Source: Delphinus delphis (Eukaryota > Chordata > Mammalia > Artiodactyla > Delphinidae). From it: 64,000 nt of DNA. The stretch lies in NCBI RefSeq assembly GCF_949987515.2, contig NC_082684.1:156255356-156319355 (forward strand), written 5' to 3'. The translations under genes and the position numbers were made by a program. This document shows positions 23,100 through 35,279 of the stretch, one piece after another (the stretch's first letter is position 1; every line of letters starts with the position of its first letter). A model generated the notes under the pieces. That model was not told the origin of the DNA, did not search any database, and saw nothing but the letters and a program-made list of their open reading frames with translations.

Positions 23100-25354
23100 G
23101 GGAGGAGTTTAAGATGACGGAAGAGTACGATGCGGAGATCACCTTTCTCCCCACAAATACATCAGAAATATATCTACACATGGAACAACTCCTACAGGAC
23201 ACCTACTGAACGCTGGCAGAAGACCTCAGACCTCCCCAAAGGCAAGAAACTCCCCCATGTACCTGGGTAGGGCAAAAGAAAACAAAAAAACAGACAAAAG
23301 AATAGGGACGGGACCTGTACCAGTGGGAGGGAGCTGTGAAGGAGGAAAGGTTTCCACACACTAGGAAGCCCCTTCGTGGGCGGAGACTGCAGGTGGTGGA
23401 GGTGGGGAGCTTCGGAGCCACGGAGGAGAGCGCTGCCACAGGGGTGCGGAGGGCAAAGCGGAGAGATTCCCGCACAGAGGATCGGTGCCAACCAGCACTC
23501 ACCAGCCCAACAGGCTTCTCTGCTCACCCGCCGGGGCGGGCGGGGTCTGGGAGCTGAGACTCGGGCTTCAGAGGTTGGATCCCAGGGAGAGGACTCGGGT
23601 TGGCTGTGTGAACACAGCCTGAAGGGACTAGTGCACCACGGCTAGCCGGGAGGGAGTCCGGGAAAAGGTCTGGAGCTGCTGAAGAGGCAAGAGGCTTTTT
23701 CTTGCCTCTTTGTTTCCTGGTGTGCGAGCAGAGGGGATTCAGAGCACTGCTTAAAGGAGCTCCAGAGACGGGCACGAGCCACGGATATCAGCGCGGACCC
23801 CAGAGATGGGCATGAGATGCCAAGGCCGCTGCTGCCACCACCAAGAAGCCTGTGTGCAAGCACAAGTCACTCTCCACACCTCCCCTCCCGGGAGCCTGTG
23901 CAGCCTGCACTGCCAGGGTCCCGTGATCCAGGGACAACTTCCCCGGGAGAACACACGGTGCACCTCAGGCTGGTGCAACATCACGCTGGCCTCTGCTGCC
24001 CAGCCTCGCCCCCCATCCGTAGCCCTCCCCCCGCCTGGCCTGAGTGAGCCAGAGCCCCCAAATCAGCTGCTCCTTTAACCCCATCCTGTCTGAGTGAAGA
24101 ACAGATGCCCTCACGTGATCTACATGCAGAGGCGGGGCCAAATCCAAAGCTGAACCCCAGGAGCTCTGCGAACAAAGAAGAGAAAGGGAAATGACTCCCA
24201 GCAGCCTCAGGAGCAGTGGATTTAATGTCCCCGGTCAACTTGATGTACCCTGCCTCTGTGGGATGACAATGAATCATCCCAAATTGAGGAGGTGGACTTT
24301 GGGATCAACTATATTTTTTCCTTTTTCTCTTTTTGTGAGTGTGTATGTGTATGCTTCTGTGTGTGATTTTGTCTGTATAGCTTTGCTTTTACCATTTGTC
24401 CTAGGGTTCTGTCTGTCCGTTTTTTGTTGTTTTTTTTTAATTAATTAATTTTTGGCTGTGTTGGGTCTTCGTTTCTGTGAGAGGGCTTTCTCCAGTTGTG
24501 AAGGGCTGGGGCCACTCTTCATCACGGTGTGCAGACCTCTCACTGTCACGGCCCCTCCCATTGCAGAGCACAGGCTCCAGAGCACAGGCTCAGTAGTTGT
24601 GACTCACTGGCTCAGTCGCTCCGGGGCATGTGGGATCCTCCCCTAACCAGGGCCCGAACCCATGTCCACTGCATTGGCAGGCAGACTCTCAACCATTGCG
24701 CCACCAGGGAAGCCCCTGTCTGTTTTTTTTTTTTTTTTAAATTTGTTTTTCTTAATAATTATTTTTATTTTAATAACTTTATTTTATTGTACTTTTATTT
24801 TATTTTATCTTCTTCTTTCTTTCTTTTTTTTTTTTTTTCCTCCCTTTTACTCTGAGCCGTGTGGAGGACAGGCTCTTGGTGCTCCAGCCAGGTGTCAGAG
24901 CTGTGCCACTGAGGTGGGAGAGCCAAGTTCAGGACACTGGTCCACAAGAGACCTCCCTCCTCCACATAATATCAAATGGTGAATATCTCCCAGAGATTCC
25001 CATATCAACGCCAAGACCCAGCTCCACTCAACGACAAGCAAGCTACAGTGCAGGACACCCTATGCCAAACAACTAGCAAGACAGGAACACAACCCCATCC
25101 ATTAGCACAGAGGCTACCTAAGATCATAATAAGGCCACACATACACCAAAACACACCAACAGACATGGACCTGCCCACCAGAAACACAAGATCCAGCCTC
25201 ATCCACCAGAACACGGGCATTAGTCCCCTCCACCAGGAAGCCTACACAACCCACTGAGCCAACCTTAGCCACTGGAGACAGACACCAAAATCAACGGGAA
25301 CTATGAACATGCAGGCTGCGAAAAGGAGACCCCAAAAACAGTAAGTTAAGCAAA
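23100..25354 (+). promoter_or_regulatory. L1 5' UTR / internal promoter region
   Basis: It begins 'gggaggagtttaagatgacgg'. It is far richer in GC and CpG than its surroundings over 23350-24130, then T-rich from 24300 to 24845 apart from the SINE. L1 5' UTRs drive transcription from within the element. Many open frames on both strands here come only from base composition. Promoter function is inferred from position, not from a recognised site. Confidence 0.75.
24440..24716 (-). repeat. SINE (CHR-2-like) inside the L1 5' UTR
   Basis: The tail side (taattaattaatttttggctgtg) is at the left. The reversed head (attgcgccaccagggaagccc) is at the right. The L1 phrase 'ctgtctgt' occurs before it (about 24411) and directly after it (24717), as expected for a target-site duplication. 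It is a late insertion that postdates the L1. Confidence 0.9.
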
Positions 25355-26190
25355 ATGAGAAGACAGAGAAACAGCAGATGAAGGAGCAAGGCAAAAGCCC
25401 ACCAGACCTAACAAATGAAGAGGAAATAGGCAGTCTACCTGAAAAAGAATTCAGAATAATGATAGTAAAGATGATCCAAAATCTTGGAAATAGAATGGAG
25501 AAAATAAAAGAAATGTTTAACAAGGACACAGAAGAACTAAATAGCAAACAAACAGTGATGAACAACACAATAAATGAAATTTAAAATTCTCTAGGAGGGA
25601 TCAATAGCAGAATAACTGAGGCAGAAGAACGGATAAGTGACCTGGAAGATAAAATAGTGGAAATAACTAGTGCAGAGCAGAATAAAGAAAAAGGAATGAA
25701 AAGAATTGAGGACAGTCTCAGAGACCTCTGGGACAACATTAAACGCACGAATATTCGAATTATAGGGGTCCCAGAAGAAGAAGGGGAAAAGAAAGGGACT
25801 GAACAAATACTTGAAGAGATTATAGTTGAAAACCTCCCTAATATGGGAAACAAAATAGTTAATCAATTCAAGAAAGCACAAAGAGTCCCATACAGGATAA
25901 ATCCAAGGGGAAACACGCCAAGACACATATTAATCAAACTATCAAAAATTAAATACAAAGAAAAAATATTAAAAGCAGCAAGGGAAAAACAACAAATAAC
26001 ACATAAGGGAATCCCCATAAGGTTAACAGCTGATCTTTCAGGAGAAACTCTGCAAGCCAGAAGGGAGTGGCAGGACATATTTAAAGTGATGAAGGAGAAA
26101 AACCTACAACCAAGATTACCCAGCAAGGATCTCATTCAGATTTGGCGTAGAAATTAAAACCTTTACAGACAAGCAAAAGCTAAGATAATT
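25355..26190 (+). pseudogene. L1 ORF1 (RNA-binding chaperone), broken
   Basis: The intact protein would be an RNA-binding trimer that coats L1 RNA. The ATG at 25355 runs into a stop after 8 codons. The main frame is 25378-26157, with one internal TAA at 25582-25584. A Lys/Glu-rich coiled-coil region comes first. Next is the RRM with the diagnostic NIRIIGVPE (about 25748-25774), then the C-terminal domain with RHILIKLSKIKYKEKILKAA (about 25924-25983). Near 26115-26125 a small indel shifts the frame: the expected tail (..EIKTFTDKQK..) reads in another frame and meets a stop near 26190. Confidence 0.9.
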
Positions 26191-26297
26191 CAGCACCACC
26201 AAACCAGCTTTACAACAAATGCTAAAGGAACTTCTCTAGGCAGGAAACACAAGAGAAGGAAAAGATCTACAATAATAAACCCCAAACAATTAAGAAA

Positions 26298-29200
26298 ATT
26301 CTAATAGGAACATACGTATTGATAATTACCTTAAATGTAAATGGATTAAATGCTCCCACCAAAAGACGTAGACTGGCTGAATGGATACAAAAACAAGATC
26401 CGTATATATGCTGTCTACAAGAGACCCACTTCAGACCTAGGGACGCATACAGACTGAAAGTGAGGGGATGGAAAAAGATATTCCATGCAAATGGAAATCA
26501 AAAGAAAGCTGGAGTAGCAATTCTCAGACAAAATAGACTTTAAAGTAAAGACTATTAAAAGAGACAAAGAAGGATACTACATAATGATCAAGGGGTCAAT
26601 CCAATAAGAAGATATAACAATTGTAAATATTTATGCACCCAACATAGGAGCACCTCAATACATAAGGCAAATGCTAACAGCCATAAGAGGGGAAATCGAC
26701 AGTAACACATTCATAGTAGGGGACTTTAACACCCCACTTTCACCAATGGACAGATCATCCAAAATGAAAATAAATAAGGGAACAGAAGCTTTAAATGATA
26801 CGTTAAACAAGAAGGACTTAATTGACATTTATAGGACATTCCATCTAAAAACAACAGAATACACATTCTTTTCAAGTGCTCATGGAACATTCTCCAGGAT
26901 AGATCATATCTTGGGTCACAAATAAAGCCTTGGTAAATTTAAGAAAATCGAAATCATATCAAGTATCTTTTCTGACCATGCTATGAGACTAAATATCAAT
27001 TACAGGAAAATATTTGTAAGAAATACAAACACCTGGAGGGTAAACAACACACTAATTAATAACCGAGAGATCACTGAAGATATAAAAGAGGAAATCAAAA
27101 TATACCTACAAACAAATGACAATGAAAACACAATGACCCAAAACCTATGGGATGCAGCAAAAGCGGTTCTAATAGGGAAGTTTATAGCAATACAGTCCTA
27201 CCTTAGGAGAGAAGAAACATCTCAAATAAACAACCTAACCTTACACATAAAGCAATTAGAGAAAGAAGAACAAAAAATCCCCAAAGTTAGTAGAAGGAAA
27301 GAAATCATAAAGATCAGATCAGAAATAAATGAAAAAGAAATGAAGGAAACAATAGCAAAGTTCAATAAAAATAAAAGCTGGTTCTTTGAGAAGATAAAAA
27401 AAAAATGATAAACCATTAGCCAGACTTATCAGGAAGAAAAAGGAGACGACTCATCAATAGAATTAGAAATGAAAAAGGAGAAGTAACAACTGACACTGAA
27501 GAAATACAAGGATCATGAGAGATTACTAAGAGCAACTCTATGCCAATAAAATGGACAACCTGGAAGAAATGGAGAAAATCTTAGAAATGCACAACCTGCC
27601 AAGACTGAATCAGGAAGAAATAGAAAATATGAACAGAACAATCACAAGCACTGAAATTGAAACTGTGATTAAAAATCTTCCAAGAAACAAAAGCCCAGGT
27701 CCAGATGGCTTCACAGGCGAATTCTATCAAACATTTAGAGAAGAACTAACACCTATCCATCTCAAACTCTTCCAAAATATAGCAGAGGGAGGAAAACTCC
27801 CAAACTCATTGTACGAGGCCACCATCACTCTGATACCAAAACCAGACAAAGATGTCACAAAGAAAGAAAACTACAGACCAATATCACTGATAAACATAGA
27901 TACAAAAATCCTCAGTAAAATACTAGCAAACAGAATCCAACAGCACATTAAAAGGATCATACACTGTGATCAAGTGTGATTTATCCCAGAAATACAAGTA
28001 TTCTTCAGTATATGCAAATCAATCAACGTGATACACCATATTAACAAATCGAAGGAGAAAAACCATATGATCATCTCAATAGATGCAGAGAAAGCTTTCT
28101 ACAAAATTCAACACCCATTTATGATAAAAACTCTGCAGAAACTAGGCATAGAGGGAACTTTCCTCAATATAATAAGGGCCATATGTGACAAACCCACAGC
28201 CAACATCATCCTCAATGGTGAAAAACTGTAACCATTTCCACTAAGATCAGGAACAAGACAAGATTGCCACTTTCACCACTATTATTCAACATAGTTTTGG
28301 GAGTTTTAGCCACAGCAGTCAGAGAAGAAAAAGAAATAAAAGGAATCCAAATTGGAAAAGAAGAAGTAGAGCTGTCACTGTTTGCAGATGACATGATACT
28401 ATACATAGAGAATCCTGAAGATGCTACCAGGAAACTACTAGAGCTAATCAATGAATTTGGTAAAGTAGCAGGATACAAAATTAATGCACAGAAATCTCTC
28501 GCATTCCTATACACTAATGATGAAAAATATGAAAGTGAAATTAAGAAAACACTCCCATTTACCACTGAAACAAAAAGAATAAAATATTTAGGAATAAATC
28601 TACCTAAGGAGACAAAAGACCTGTATGCAGAAAATTATAAGACACTGGTGAAAGAAATTAAAGATGATACAAATAGATGGAGAGATATACCATGTTCTTG
28701 GATTGAAAGAATCAGTATTGTGAAAATGACTCTATTACCCAAAGCAATCTACAGATTCAATGAAATCCCTATCAAACTACCACTGGCATTTTTCACAGAA
28801 CTAGAATAAAAAATTTCACAATTTGTATGGAAACACAAAAGACCCCGAATAGCCAAAGCAATCTTGAGAAAGAAAAATGGAGCTGGAGGATTCAGGCTCC
28901 CTGACTTCAGACTATACGACAAAGCTACAGTAATCAAGACAGTATGGTACTGGCACAAAACCAGAAATAGATAAATGGAACAGGGTAGAAAGCCGAGAGA
29001 TAAACCCATGCACCTATGGTCACCTTATCTTTGAAAAAGGAGGCCAGAATATACAGTGGAGAAAAGACAGCCTCTTCAATAAGTGGTGCTGGGAAAACTG
29101 GACAGCTACATGTGAAAGAATGAAATTAGAACACTCCCTAACACCATACACAAAAATAAACTCAAATTGATTAAAGACCTAAATGTAAGGCCAGACACCA

Positions 29201-30174
29201 TCAAACTCTTAGAGGAAAACATAGGCAGAACACTCTATGATATAAATCACAGCAAGATCCTTTTTGACCCACCTCCTAGAGAAATGGAAATAAAAACAAA
29301 AATAAACAAATGGGACCTAATGAAACTTAAAATCTTTTGCACAGCAAAGGAAGCCATGAACAAGACCAAAAGACAACCCTCAGAATGGGAGAAAATATTT
29401 GCAAATGAAGCAACTGACAAAGGATTAATCTCCAAAACATACAAGCAAGTCATGCAGCTCAGTATCAAAAAAACAAACAACCCAATTGAAAAATGGGCCC
29501 AAAACCTAAATAGACATTTCTCCAAAGAAGATATACACATTGCCAAGAAACACATGAAAGAATGCTCAACATCATTAATCATTAGAGAAATGCAAATCAA
29601 AACTACAATGAGGTATCACCTCACACCAGTCAGAATGGCCATCATCAAAAAATCTACAAACAGTAAATGCTGGAGAGGGTGTGGAGAAAAGGGAACCCTC
29701 TTGCACTGTTGGTGGGAATGTAAACTGATACAGCCACTATGGAGAACAGTATGGAGGTTCCTTAAAAAAATAAAAATAGAACTACCATATAACCCAGCAA
29801 TCCCATTACTGCGCATATACCCTGAGAAAACCATAATTCAAAAAGAGACATGTACCACAATGTTCATTGCAGCTCTATTTACAATAGCTGGGACATGGAA
29901 GCAACCTAAGTGTCCAGGAACAGATGAATGGATAAAGAAGATGTGGCACATATATACAATGGAATATTGCTCAACCATAGAAAGGAAGGAAACTGAGTTA
30001 ATTGTAGTGATGTGGTTGGACTTAGAGACTGTCATACAGAGTGAAGTAAGTCAGAAAGAGAAAAACAAATACCGTATGCTAACATATATATATATGGAAT
30101 CAAAAAAAAGAAAAGAAAAGAAAAGGTCAGAAGAACCTAGGGGCAAGACAGGAATAAAGATGCAGACCTACTAG
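26298..30174 (+). pseudogene. L1 ORF2 (endonuclease / reverse transcriptase), broken
   Basis: In order: the endonuclease (26319-26925) has LNVNGLNAP, LQETH, GDFN and RIDHILG motifs. A linker (26983-27408) follows. The RT (27551-28809) has [15 protein letters not shown] and the catalytic FADD at 28381-28392. The C-terminal region (29167-30174) has a Cys/His cluster (CWRGCGEKG...HCWWEC) starting near 29668. Lesions I see are frameshifts near 26525, 27395, 27430-27540 and 28255, and stops at 26607-26609, 26923-26925, 27977-27979, 28229-28231 and 28807-28809, plus further breaks up to 29166. The usual start ATG appears lost (ATT at 26298). The 335-codon C-terminal frame is the longest intact part. 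Confidence 0.93.
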
Positions 30175-30480
30175 AGAATGGACTTGAGGATATGGAGAGG
30201 GTGAAGGGTAAGCTGGGACAAAGTGAGAGAGTGGCATGGACATACATACACTACCAAACATAAAATAGCTAGCTAGTGGGAAGCAGCCGCATAGCACAGG
30301 GAGATCAGCTCAGTGCTTTGTGACCACCTAGAGGGGTGGGATAGGCAGGGTGGGAGGGAGGGAGATGCAAGTGGGAAGAGATATGGGAACATATGTATAA
30401 CTGATTCACTTTGTTATAAAGCAGAAACTAACACACCATTGTAAAGCAATTATACTCCAATAAAGATGTTAAAAAAAAAA

Positions 30481-30726
30481 TTCTGTTTCCTTGGATAATG
30501 CAACTACCAAAACTCTCTTAAGAAATAGATAACTTGGGGCTTCCCTGGTGGTGCAGTGGTTGAGAGTCCACCTCCTGATACAGGGGGCACGGGTTCGTCC
30601 CCCGGTCTGGGAAGATCCCACATGCCGCGGAGCGGCTTGGCCCGTGAGCCATGGCCTCTGAGCCTGCGTGTCCGGAGCCTGTGCTCCGCAGCAGGAGAGG
30701 CCACAGCAGTGAGAGGCCCGTGTACC

Positions 30727-30760
<34 letters not shown>

Positions 30761-31235
30761 AATAGATAAGTTGAACTCCAGGCCCAGAAATCTTCACTGT
30801 AGAATTCTACCAATCATTTAAAATGAAATATTAAAATTCTTTACCGTCTCTTCCAGAAAAGTGAAGAAAAGGGACTATTTCCGAAGTCATTTTATGTAGC
30901 CGGCATAACTGATATCTAAACCAGACAAAAACATTTCAAAAAGAGAATTCCTGACAAATTCCTCTCCTGAAAGTACATGTAATAATTCTAAAGGATAACT
31001 CATCATGACCAAGTGTGATTGTCTTCAAAAATAGCAGAGTTGTTTCAACATTGAAAAATCAGGCAATGTATTCACAATATCAACAACCTAAAAATAGAAA
31101 AATAAAACAAACAAAAATCACAAAAGCATTCACCAATTTCAATAACCATTCATAATCAAAAAAAAGAAAGTTCTCAACAAAATAGCGCACATCTACAAAA
31201 ACTCTACAGTTAACATTATGCTTAACAGTGGAGTT
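30481..31235 (+). repeat. Old L1, 3' half of the split copy (ORF2 RT)
   Basis: It continues the element seen at 22405-23099: 'aactaccaaaactctcttaag', then 'aactccaggcccagaaatcttcac', 'gtgattgtcttcaaaaatagcag' and 'aacattatgcttaacagtgg', all in RT order. A SINE at 30536-30756 interrupts it. It is much more diverged than the full-length L1 between its halves. Confidence 0.8.
30536..30756 (+). repeat. SINE (CHR-2-like, short subfamily)
   Basis: A complete SINE with a long A tail. The duplication aagaaatagataastt lies at 30520-30535 and 30757-30772 (15 of 16 match). The host sequence is the old L1. Confidence 0.94.
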
Positions 31236-31269
31236 TTCATCCCAGTTCGGAAGGTTTTCCCTATCCCCA

Positions 31270-31740
31270 TGTTGTCAAGGACATTGCCCACATTAATTTC
31301 AGAGCTTGTATAGTTTCATTTTCTATATTTAAGCTCATTTCACTCTCTGATCTATTTTGAGTTTATACTAGGGTATGAAATAAAGTATGATTCTTTTATT
31401 TTTTTCCAAATACTTATAAGACTTACAATAATTTATTAAGCAGTTTATCTTTTCTCCACTAATTTTCATGCCACTGTTGTTATATACTAAATTTCCACTT
31501 GCACTTGAGTTTATTGCCAAACTTTTCAGTGTGCTGTAGTGGACTGTTTGACCATTTGTGCACCAATACCAACCACATTGTTCTAACTGTATGTTTATAA
31601 TATTCTTTTATAACGGGTGGCATCATGTACACACTGCTCGTCTTTTGCAGAATTTTCCTCATTATTCCTGCTTTTTGTTATTTATCTATAAGAACTTTAA
31701 AATTAATGAGTTGATATTTTGAAAAATATTTTAAGTAAAA
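31270..31740 (-). repeat. Old L1 ORF2 remnant
   Basis: Antisense L1 text: 'gatctattttgagtttatactagggtatgaaataaag', 'agtttatcttttctccact' and 'aattttcctcattattcctgc'. It lies tail to tail with the plus-strand L1 that ends near 31235. Confidence 0.6.
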
Positions 31741-32811
31741 ATTTGGTGCCTATCCTTTTTTGCATTTATGTCTGTGTGTGTGTGTTAATTTGTTTTATTC
31801 TTCGCTTAGTTAAAAGACCTTAGGAATATCATACTATCCTAGGGACATACATCATAAATAAGAGAAAAAAAGTTCCTTATGATTTATCACATTATCACTC
31901 TACGTGTGGGTCAGTTTAAATCAAACTATTACATGAAACTTCAGGTACTTGTCTTTGAAATTTGGGAACAGATATTTTTCAGATCTGTGTGGCTTACCTG
32001 TCTTTGATAGCTCAAATCATTTTGCCCTGGAGGTGAACCAACGTTTAAATAATTGAGTCTGTAGAGTTGTGCAAACTCTGGTTAAGAATTCTCTCTTAAT
32101 TTTTTGAGTAATTCTTTCATGAGCTATTTCTGAAATATTTCTGGTTTGTGATTATCTCACAAGAAATTCATGACTAAGTTTTTTATTTTCACTGTTACAT
32201 TTTGATTCCATATTATTCAAGAGAATATCAAATGAGTGATTTTATTCACTGACAAAGCGCCTTGATTGAACAGGGTTTTGGGTTATTAACCTCATGGTAA
32301 GTTTGTGTTATCTCAGTAAAAACTCTGTGAGTTTGAATTTCAGAGTCGCTCTTTCACACCAAGGAAACAAATGCCTTTGTTCCAAGCGATAACATTTTAA
32401 AACTTTAATTCATAGCTATAAAATAGCAAAAATGATAAAGTGATTGTGTTTTTCCTTTTATTCTACTTTTAAAACCTTAAAAATAGGTATTTTCAAAGCT
32501 TAGGTGGACAATTTTAGAAGCATACATTGGGTTTTTACTTCCCTAATTGATAGCAATAGGATTCAAGCAAATACTCTAATTGCAATAATCAGATTTTCAT
32601 AAGTAATCATTTATTAAGAGTTCCTCTCCGATGTTTAAATATAGACAAAAATTTCACCTAGTAGTGTGCACGGATATTTTATAAGATACAGTGAAAATGT
32701 AAATAAAATTCTGCCATAGCAAATTTATATTAATTTTATCCAATCACTAGAGCTTTTAATAAATCCCTATGGCTAAAGACTTTAAAAGAGGGATACTTAT
32801 GGTTTTATTCC
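31741..32811. other. Unclassified AT-rich sequence
   Basis: No repeat or gene is recognised. A consensus-like splice donor (catg|gtaagt) near 32296 has no convincing exon attached. Confidence 0.4.
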
Positions 32812-34170
32812 TTTTTAAAAAAAATTAAGAAATCTTTATTTTTAGAGCAGTTTTACATTCACAGCAAAGTTCCCATAAATCCCCTGCCCCCACACATACA
32901 TAGCCTCCCCCATTTTTAATATCCCCACCAGAGTGATTCATTTGTTACACTCTAAGAACCTGCACTGACACGTCTTTAACATCCAAAGTCCATAATTTAC
33001 CTTAGGGTTCACTCTTGGTGTTACAGATTCTATGGTTTTAGTCAAATGTATAATGACATGCATCCACTATTGCAGTATCATACAGAATGGTTTCACTGCC
33101 CCCCAAATCGTCTTGATCCATCTATTTATTCCTCCCTACATATCCTAGCCTCTGGCAACCCCTGACCTTTTTACTGTTTCTATAGTTTTGCCTTTTCCAC
33201 AGTGTCATATAGCAGAATCACATGATAGAGCTTTTTCAGATTGGCTTCTTTCTCCTAGTAACGTGCATTTAAGGTTCCTCTATGTCTTTTCACTGCTTGA
33301 TAGCTCTTCATTTTAGCACTGAAAAATACTGCACTGACTGGATGTACCACAGTTTATTTATTCATTCATCTGCTGAAGGACATCTTGACCATTTCCAAAT
33401 TTGGGCAATTCTGAATAAAGCTGCTATAAATGTCCATGAGTAGGTTTTTGTGTGGACGTAACTTTTCAACTCTTTTGGGTAAATACCAAGAAGGACAACT
33501 GCTGGATTGTATGGTAAGAGTATGTTTAGTTTTGTAAGACACCACCAAATTGTTTTCCTAAGTGGCTGCCCTTTTTGCATTCCTACCAGCAACACATGAG
33601 AGTCCCTGTTGCTCCCGACCACGTGTGTTGTCAGTATTTTGAATTCTGGCCAGTCTAATAGGTGTGTAGTAGTACCGCATTGTTGCTTTAATTTGCATTT
33701 CTATGATAACAAATGATGTGGAGTATCTTTTCATATACATATTTGCCATGTATATTCCTTCTTTGGTGAGGTGTCTATTCAGATCTTTTGCCCATTTTTT
33801 AATCAGGATATTGTTGAGTTTTAAAAGTTCTTTGCATATTTTGGATAACAGTCTGTAGTTTTTCTTCTCATTCTCTTGACATCGTCCTTCACAGAGCAGA
33901 AGTTTTTAGTTGTAATGAAGTCCACCTTATCAATTAATTATTTCAAGGATTGTGTCTTTGGTGTTATATCTAAAAGGTACCCAAAGTCATTGAGGATTTG
34001 TGTGTGTGTATTACCTTTTAGGAGTTTTATAGTTTTTGCATTTTACATTTAGGTCTGTGATCCATTTTGAGTTCATTTTTGTGAAGGATGTAAGATTCAT
34101 TATTTTGCATATGGATGTCCAGTTGTTCCACAGCATTTGTTGAAAAGACTCTATTTGCTCGATTGTAGCC
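32812..34170 (-). repeat. 5'-truncated L1 (3' UTR and ORF2 C-terminus)
   Basis: About 1.36 kb of antisense L1, from the reversed tail ('ctttttaaaaaaaattaagaaatc') to 'gcatttgttgaaaagactct'. The flanks 'ttattc(c)ttttt' at about 32801 and 34171 look like a target-site duplication. ORF2 C-terminal peptides are readable in pieces on the minus strand (for example KTYSWTFIAALFRIAQIWK at about 33400-33456), but stops and frameshifts are frequent. Confidence 0.88.
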
Positions 34171-34744
34171 TTATTCTTTTTAAACTTTTGGAGAAAGATT
34201 TTTGTAAAGGTTTCAAATTACCACTGTTTTCTGTGTTTCTTAATCTTCTGTTTCCAAACTGATTTTATAGAAGCTTTTATAAACCACAAGCAGTTACCAA
34301 GCAGTATTGCATGTTCAACCACTGTGTCAAGTAGATTCTATGTGGAGTACACAAGAAAGACTTTTCCATAATGGTCCTCATTTTGAAGTTGATAAAGTAA
34401 ATGTATTCTAAATAATGAGAAAGCAAAATGTTTACTGTGTAATTCTAAATATAATAGCCTTTCTTATAAGGAAAGCTTGATATGGTTTGATTGACTAAGT
34501 TATCAAGGTATAGAAGCTGCAGGTACTGAAATGGGCATGATGAAGACAGTTTAGGAAGGCAGTACCTGATGGGAGAGAAATTCTTACATTTGACCTTTGT
34601 GGGGAAGAGGAGGATTGGTGGGTGAACAGTATATGAACACCTTAAAATTTAGGTGTGGGGTGTAGGCTTGATGGAGCAGACAAAACATGTAGTAGTCATG
34701 TTCTTCAGCAAAATTTAGAATACATCTTTTGACAAAGGCTTTTT

Positions 34745-34990
34745 CTGTACTTCTTATTCTCAAATAATTATAGATTCAAAGGAAGTTGTGGAGAATAGAA
34801 GTCTCCTGTACCCTTCACCCAGTGCCACCTATGCTAACATTCTGCATTGACTATATTATAATACCAAAACCAGAAGATTGACATTGGTACAATCCACAGA
34901 GATTTCACCAGGATTATACACACTTGTGATTATATGAATGTGTGTATGTGTATATGTATAGTTCTATGTAATTTTTTCATTTATTATTAG
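34745..34990 (-). repeat. L1 3'-UTR fragment (older type)
   Basis: 'ttatagattcaaaggaagttgtgg', 'cctgtacccttcacccagtgcc', 'ataccaaaaccagaagattgacattgg' and 'caatccacagagatttcacc' are antisense landmarks of an older L1 3' UTR. Confidence 0.75.
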
Positions 34991-35279
34991 TTATTGTAAA
35001 TGCACATATCACTATATACCTATCTTTGTGACTCTCTATTTAGGACAAATCCTAAGATGTGGACATCTTGAATCCAAAGTTATGAAAATCATTAAGGCTT
35101 TTCAGATCTGTGGTTAAACTGCTTTACAAAATGTCTGAACCAATTTACACATTTACTGGTATATTTGTAAGCTACCATTTTCCATGCCATCTCCAACACA
35201 CCATAGATGTAAAACAGTATCCTGTTGTTTAATACGCTCTTTTCTTATTACTGGTATGTTTGTTATAAATGCATTTTTG
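34991..35279. other. Unclassified sequence
   Basis: It may contain more decayed L1, such as 'gtgactctctatttagg' and 'ctgctttacaaaatgtctg', but I cannot fix its strand or limits. Confidence 0.35.

Larger units (their letters stand above)
23100..30480 (+). mobile_element. Full-length L1 retrotransposon, inactive
   Basis: About 7.4 kb including a 0.28-kb SINE. It has a CpG-rich 5' UTR (23100 to about 25354), ORF1 (about 25355-26190), a short spacer, ORF2 (about 26298-30174), a 3' UTR with a G-rich tract (30330-30365) and an A tail ending at 30480. L1s copy themselves by target-primed reverse transcription and also supply the machinery used by the SINEs around it. Both ORFs carry several frameshifts and stops, so the copy is dead. 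No target-site duplication could be found against the flanking old L1. Confidence 0.95.

Noticed and set aside
23192..24277. Many overlapping open frames on both strands (up to about 110 codons)
   Set aside because: They lie in the GC-rich L1 5' UTR. High GC removes stop codons, and the frames overlap on both strands without protein-like features.
31200..31740. Twin-priming inversion of one old L1
   Set aside because: Twin priming places the inverted 5' part on the far side from the tail of the 3' part. Here the plus-strand 5' part is left of the minus-strand 3' part, the wrong order for either insertion strand.
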